From Candidatus Magasanikiibacteriota bacterium (GTDB lineage Bacteria; Patescibacteriota; Patescibacteriia; Magasanikbacterales; 2-02-FULL-50-9b): DNA of 34,075 nucleotides. The DNA lies in NCBI GenBank assembly GCA_943349075.1, contig CALQYY010000004.1, positions 1-34,075 on the forward strand, given 5' to 3'. Position numbers and translations under genes: made by a program. Positions 32,177 to 34,075 of the stretch are shown one piece after another. Under the pieces are notes generated by a model. The model worked only from the letters and a program-made list of their open reading frames with translations. It ran no database searches and was not told the DNA's origin. Within the stretch, counting starts at the first letter, position 1; each line of letters begins with the position of its first letter.

Positions 32177-32485
32177 TTACGAGAGCTTTGAGATTTTAAC
32201 CTCTGTCTGGTGCTGACGGTGACCAGCTGTACGGCGATAGCGAACTTTGTTCTTAAACTTACGAACAATGATTTTGCGTGTTCGTGTGTTTGCAACAACA
32301 GTACCTGCAGCAGCTGTTTCGAGATATGGAGCACCAATTTCAAGAGATGCGCCAGTTTCGTCAGCGATGAGCAATGTCTTAAAAGAGATTGCTTCGCCTG
32401 CTTCGATGCCAGCTTTTTCGATTTTGAGTTTTTCTTCTGGGGTTACAAGGTATTGTTTGCCACCAGCTTCGATGATTGCGATCAT
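32177..32485 (-). CDS. rplU: 50S ribosomal protein L21
   Basis: L21 binds 23S rRNA in the large subunit. The 102-residue protein starts MIAIIEAGGKQYLVTPEEKL, the classic L21 N-terminus, and ends with KVRYRRTAGHRQHQTEVKI, close to the family's YRRRxGHRQ..T.VKI signature. The frame is open upstream to 32521, but ATG 32485 fits the family and lies after the promoter. rpmA (L27), the usual next gene, does not follow; instead a bidirectional terminator ends the transcript. There is no SD in the leader. Confidence 0.96.
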   Translation of the reverse strand: MIAIIEAGGKQYLVTPEEKLKIEKAGIEAGEAISFKTLLIADETGASLEIGAPYLETAAAGTVVANTRTRKIIVRKFKNKVRYRRTAGHRQHQTEVKISKLS

Positions 32486-32511
32486 ATATAGAGGGTCAAA
32501 AAGATGTTGGA

Positions 32512-32540
32512 ATTCTATCAAAATGCGCTAGATATGTCAA
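32512..32540 (-). promoter_or_regulatory. rplU promoter
   Basis: On the minus strand, TTGACA (32540-32535), 17 bases, TAGAAT (32517-32512). It is near consensus, as expected for a ribosomal protein gene. The leader is about 20 bases. Confidence 0.8.
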
Positions 32541-32587
32541 ATATGAGTGTTTAGGCACTATTAACAGACTACTTCGGATTTCCCGGC

Positions 32588-32616
32588 TTGCTTGTGCATA
32601 ACAGATATGGTATACA
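32588..32616 (+). promoter_or_regulatory. Promoter of the candidate small RNA
   Basis: TTGCTT (32588-32593), 17 bases, TATACA (32611-32616), with an extended TGG before the -10. It points into a region with no plus-strand gene but with a terminator about 165 bases downstream. Confidence 0.6.
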
Positions 32617-32621
32617 TAGTG

Positions 32622-32807
32622 TAGTAGGTTACCCAATAGCCTTACCAAACGAATCGTAGTCGAGCTACAAAATTCCTTAGAGAGATCGTAAATCAACAAT
32701 CCCTCCAAGCACATTTTGCAAGCTCCTACCATTCTCGCCCAACCGCGAACCCCTAACCAACCCCCGTGCCCCAAACGTCGCATAACCCATGCGGCTTTTC
32801 TTTTTTT
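32622..32807 (+). ncRNA. Candidate C-rich small RNA (about 185 nt)
   Basis: The unit has an extended -10 promoter, about 165 bases without a convincing reading frame, and a strong terminator, and lies between rplU and recR (both minus strand). The second half is rich in unpaired-looking C motifs: CCCTCC at 32701-32706, CTCCTACC at 32723-32730, and further CCCCT, CCCCC and CCCC runs to 32772. CCTCC can pair with SD sequences, so regulation by antisense pairing at ribosome-binding sites is plausible. A small hairpin GTAG/CTAC (32657-32669) lies in the first half, and GTAGG (32624-32628) can pair with CCTAC (32725-32729). It does not match 6S RNA, tmRNA, SRP RNA or RNase P features that I can recognise. 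Confidence 0.5.
32777..32807 (+). terminator. Terminator of the candidate small RNA
   Basis: The 7-bp stem GTCGCAT (32777-32783) with ATGCGGC (32789-32795) has an AACCC loop and one G-T pair. TTTTCTTTTTTT follows. No plus-strand protein gene needs it. The minus-strand side lacks a T-run, so it does not serve recR. Confidence 0.8.
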
Positions 32808-33393
32808 AAACTTTCTGTCGCGCCTTAAACGCGCTTCCAAGAGTTATTTCGTCGGCATATTCAACAGAGCCACCGGACGGAATTCCAGTCGCCAGACGGC
32901 TAATTGCGAGCCCTTCGCGAGCAAGACGCTTGCTCAGATACTGCACCGTGACTTCACCCTCGATGGTTGGGTCGAGTGCAAAGATGATTTCAGTCGCGCC
33001 TGGAGCGCGTTCCATGAGCTCCGCTAGTTTCATCTGTTGGGGCATTGCGTCGATAAGCGGATCGATGACACCGCGCAGGACGTGATAGACGCCCTTGTAG
33101 GTTCCGGATTTTTCGATGGCGATTACGTCCTGCGGTTCTGCAACCACACAAATCATGGTCTGATCACGACGCGAATCTGAACAGATTTCGCACGGGGACA
33201 TGTCGGAGAAATTATGGCAGATTTCGCACGAGCGAATGTTTTGGAGCAAGTCTTCAAGCGCGCGCTCGAGGCGCACAACCTCGCCGCGCCCCGATTTGAG
33301 TAAATGAATAGTAAACCGCTGCGCAGTTTTAGGACCAACACCCGGAAGGCGTGTGAAGGCCTCAATTAATTTTTGAATTGGCTGCGCGAGCAT
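32806..33393 (-). CDS. recR: Recombination mediator protein RecR
   Basis: RecR works with RecO/RecF to load RecA on gapped DNA. The 195-residue protein has the full family layout: an N-terminal helix-hairpin-helix (LPGVGPKTAQRF near residue 17), a four-Cys zinc finger (CEICHNFSDMSPCEIC near residue 55), and a Toprim domain (ICVVAEPQDVIAIEKSG). The C-terminal part ends with LATGIPSGGSVEYADEITLGSAF. It lies 12 bases after ybaB, the usual partner gene. Its 3' end overlaps the small RNA terminator tail. Confidence 0.97.
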   Translation of the reverse strand: MLAQPIQKLIEAFTRLPGVGPKTAQRFTIHLLKSGRGEVVRLERALEDLLQNIRSCEICHNFSDMSPCEICSDSRRDQTMICVVAEPQDVIAIEKSGTYKGVYHVLRGVIDPLIDAMPQQMKLAELMERAPGATEIIFALDPTIEGEVTVQYLSKRLAREGLAISRLATGIPSGGSVEYADEITLGSAFKARQKV

Positions 33394-33405
33394 GGCTGTG
33401 CGCTA

Positions 33406-33711
33406 CTAGCCCTTGAGTTCCGGCATCTGGAAGTCGCCGAATTTATCCTTCATTTTTTCTGCCATAACGCGATGGACTTTTTGAACAGCATCGTTCACAG
33501 CGTCGGTTACAAGACCTTCGAGGCGCTTTTGATCGCCCGGATTTAAAAGTGAAACATCAATCGAAGTTCCGGTTACTTTTTGTGCACCGTTCATGGTGAT
33601 TTTTACTTTTCCAAAACCAGCTGATCCTTCAACGCTTTCTTGAGAAAGTGTGTCCTGAATCTGCTTAGCCTGATCGCGCATGTCTTTGAACTGTTTGAGT
33701 TTTTGAAACAT
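33406..33711 (-). CDS. ybaB: Nucleoid-associated protein YbaB/EbfC family
   Basis: This 101-residue protein forms dimers that bind DNA in the nucleoid. It has the helix-strand-helix pattern and the family signatures KLKQFKDMRDQAKQIQDTL, VKITMNGAQKVTG and LEGLVTDAVNDAVQKV. It lies between dnaB and recR on the same strand, one base after dnaB. The ybaB-recR pair is common in bacteria, usually next to dnaX; here the upstream gene is dnaB. Confidence 0.93.
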   Translation of the reverse strand: MFQKLKQFKDMRDQAKQIQDTLSQESVEGSAGFGKVKITMNGAQKVTGTSIDVSLLNPGDQKRLEGLVTDAVNDAVQKVHRVMAEKMKDKFGDFQMPELKG

Positions 33712-33712
33712 A

Positions 33713-34075
33713 TTAGTGTTGTTTATGAATTGAATCTAAATTGCGGAAGTTCGCCGTTGCATCGTTAAAGTACAGCTGAACGATGCCTGTTGGACCGTTA
33801 CGATGTTTAGCGATGTGAATTTCCGCGAGATGTTTTTCTTCCTGCGAAATTTCCTCAGGCCGATAGTTTCTATCGGTTGCTTTTCGATAAATAAACATAA
33901 CGATATCCGCATCTTGCTCAATACTACCACTTTCACGCAAATGCATCAGCTTTGGAATCGCCGGCTTGCTTTGTTCAACGGCACGCGCAAGCTGCGAAAG
34001 CGCGATCACCGGAACGTTGAGCTCACGCGCCAAACTTTTGAGTCCACGCGTAATTTCAGCAACTTCTTGCACACG
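33713..34075 (-). CDS. dnaB: Replicative DNA helicase DnaB, C-terminal part (runs off the window)
   Basis: About 120 C-terminal residues of the RecA-like helicase domain are present. The sequence enters at the window edge as [20 protein letters not shown]. It continues with [14 protein letters not shown] (motif H3), [16 protein letters not shown] (motif H4) and the C-terminal [15 protein letters not shown]. The missing N-terminal part should lie beyond 34075. An in-frame GTG at 34072 is not the start. Translation of ybaB may be coupled, since its ATG is one base after the dnaB stop. Confidence 0.95.
   Translation of the reverse strand, partial: RVQEVAEITRGLKSLARELNVPVIALSQLARAVEQSKPAIPKLMHLRESGSIEQDADIVMFIYRKATDRNYRPEEISQEEKHLAEIHIAKHRNGPTGIVQLYFNDATANFRNLDSIHKQH

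Noticed and set aside
32496-32840. Open reading frame of 114 codons on the minus strand between recR and rplU
   Set aside because: It runs through the rplU promoter and across the small RNA terminator, overlaps the recR end, has a biased Arg/Trp/Gly composition and no RBS.
1-34075. CRISPR arrays, tRNA or rRNA genes, insertion sequences
   Set aside because: I saw no regularly spaced repeats, no tRNA T-loop signature outside genes, no rRNA and no transposase.

Overview
The window looks like chromosomal DNA from a Parcubacteria-type member of the Candidate Phyla Radiation (Patescibacteria). The assignment rests on gene content and style, not on a database search. The signs are a minimal housekeeping set, a LamG/SGNH surface protein ending in a peptidoglycan-binding domain, a stripped-down dcw cluster (mraZ, rsmH and an ftsL-like gene only), and unusually short UvrA and UvrC. 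There are also several small orphan secreted proteins, and many housekeeping genes lack a visible Shine-Dalgarno (SD) site. TGA is used as a stop (for example at the end of uvrA), so this is the standard code and not the recoded Gracilibacteria code.

Layout. 1-2553 (+): a branched hairpin element, dnaJ, an orphan gene with its own promoter and terminator, and a five-helix membrane protein. 2557-5476 (-): a 29-residue membrane peptide, recJ, an unknown protein and rnhA. 5613-5897 (+): a MopE-like metal-binding lipoprotein. 5935-7746 (-): lepA. 7881-8111 (+): a small secreted protein. 8166-10488 (-): murJ and a single-helix membrane protein. 10548-17249 (+): a beta-CASP metallo-beta-lactamase RNase, uvrB, a SanA-like protein and uvrA. 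17229-17576 (-): a tandem-repeat coiled-coil protein. 17665-17809: a large branched palindrome. 17856-25579 (+): an RlmD-like methyltransferase, an orphan lipoprotein, a small hydrophilic protein, the LamG/SGNH surface protein, uvrC and a 242-residue orphan. 25877-32144 (+): mraZ, rsmH, ftsL-like, a membrane protein, a membrane-anchored Clp-type AAA+ protein, a WecA/MraY-type transferase and a DUF192 protein. 32177-34075: rplU (-), a candidate small RNA (+), then recR, ybaB and the 3' part of dnaB (-).

How the genes work together. The three uvr genes make up a complete nucleotide-excision repair set inside 13 kb, with recJ, recR and rnhA nearby. UvrA lacks the usual insertion domain, and UvrC lacks its C-terminal helix-hairpin-helix region and part of its middle. 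murJ, the WecA/MraY-type transferase, the dcw remnant and the PG-binding surface protein all concern the cell envelope. The Clp-type protein is tethered to the membrane, carries an N-terminal zinc finger and has a first AAA module that looks dead.

Two styles of gene stand out. Most housekeeping genes have a sigma70-type promoter whose -10 box lies 6-15 bases from the start codon, with no SD. A separate set of orphan genes (1252, 7881, 19137 and 24851) each carries its own TTGAC-type promoter, an SD or SD-like site and a strong terminator. The most interesting candidates are the C-rich small RNA at about 32622-32807, the 145-base branched palindrome beside a DnaA box at 17654-17809, the compact UvrA/UvrC pair, the membrane Clp protein and the orphan single-gene units.
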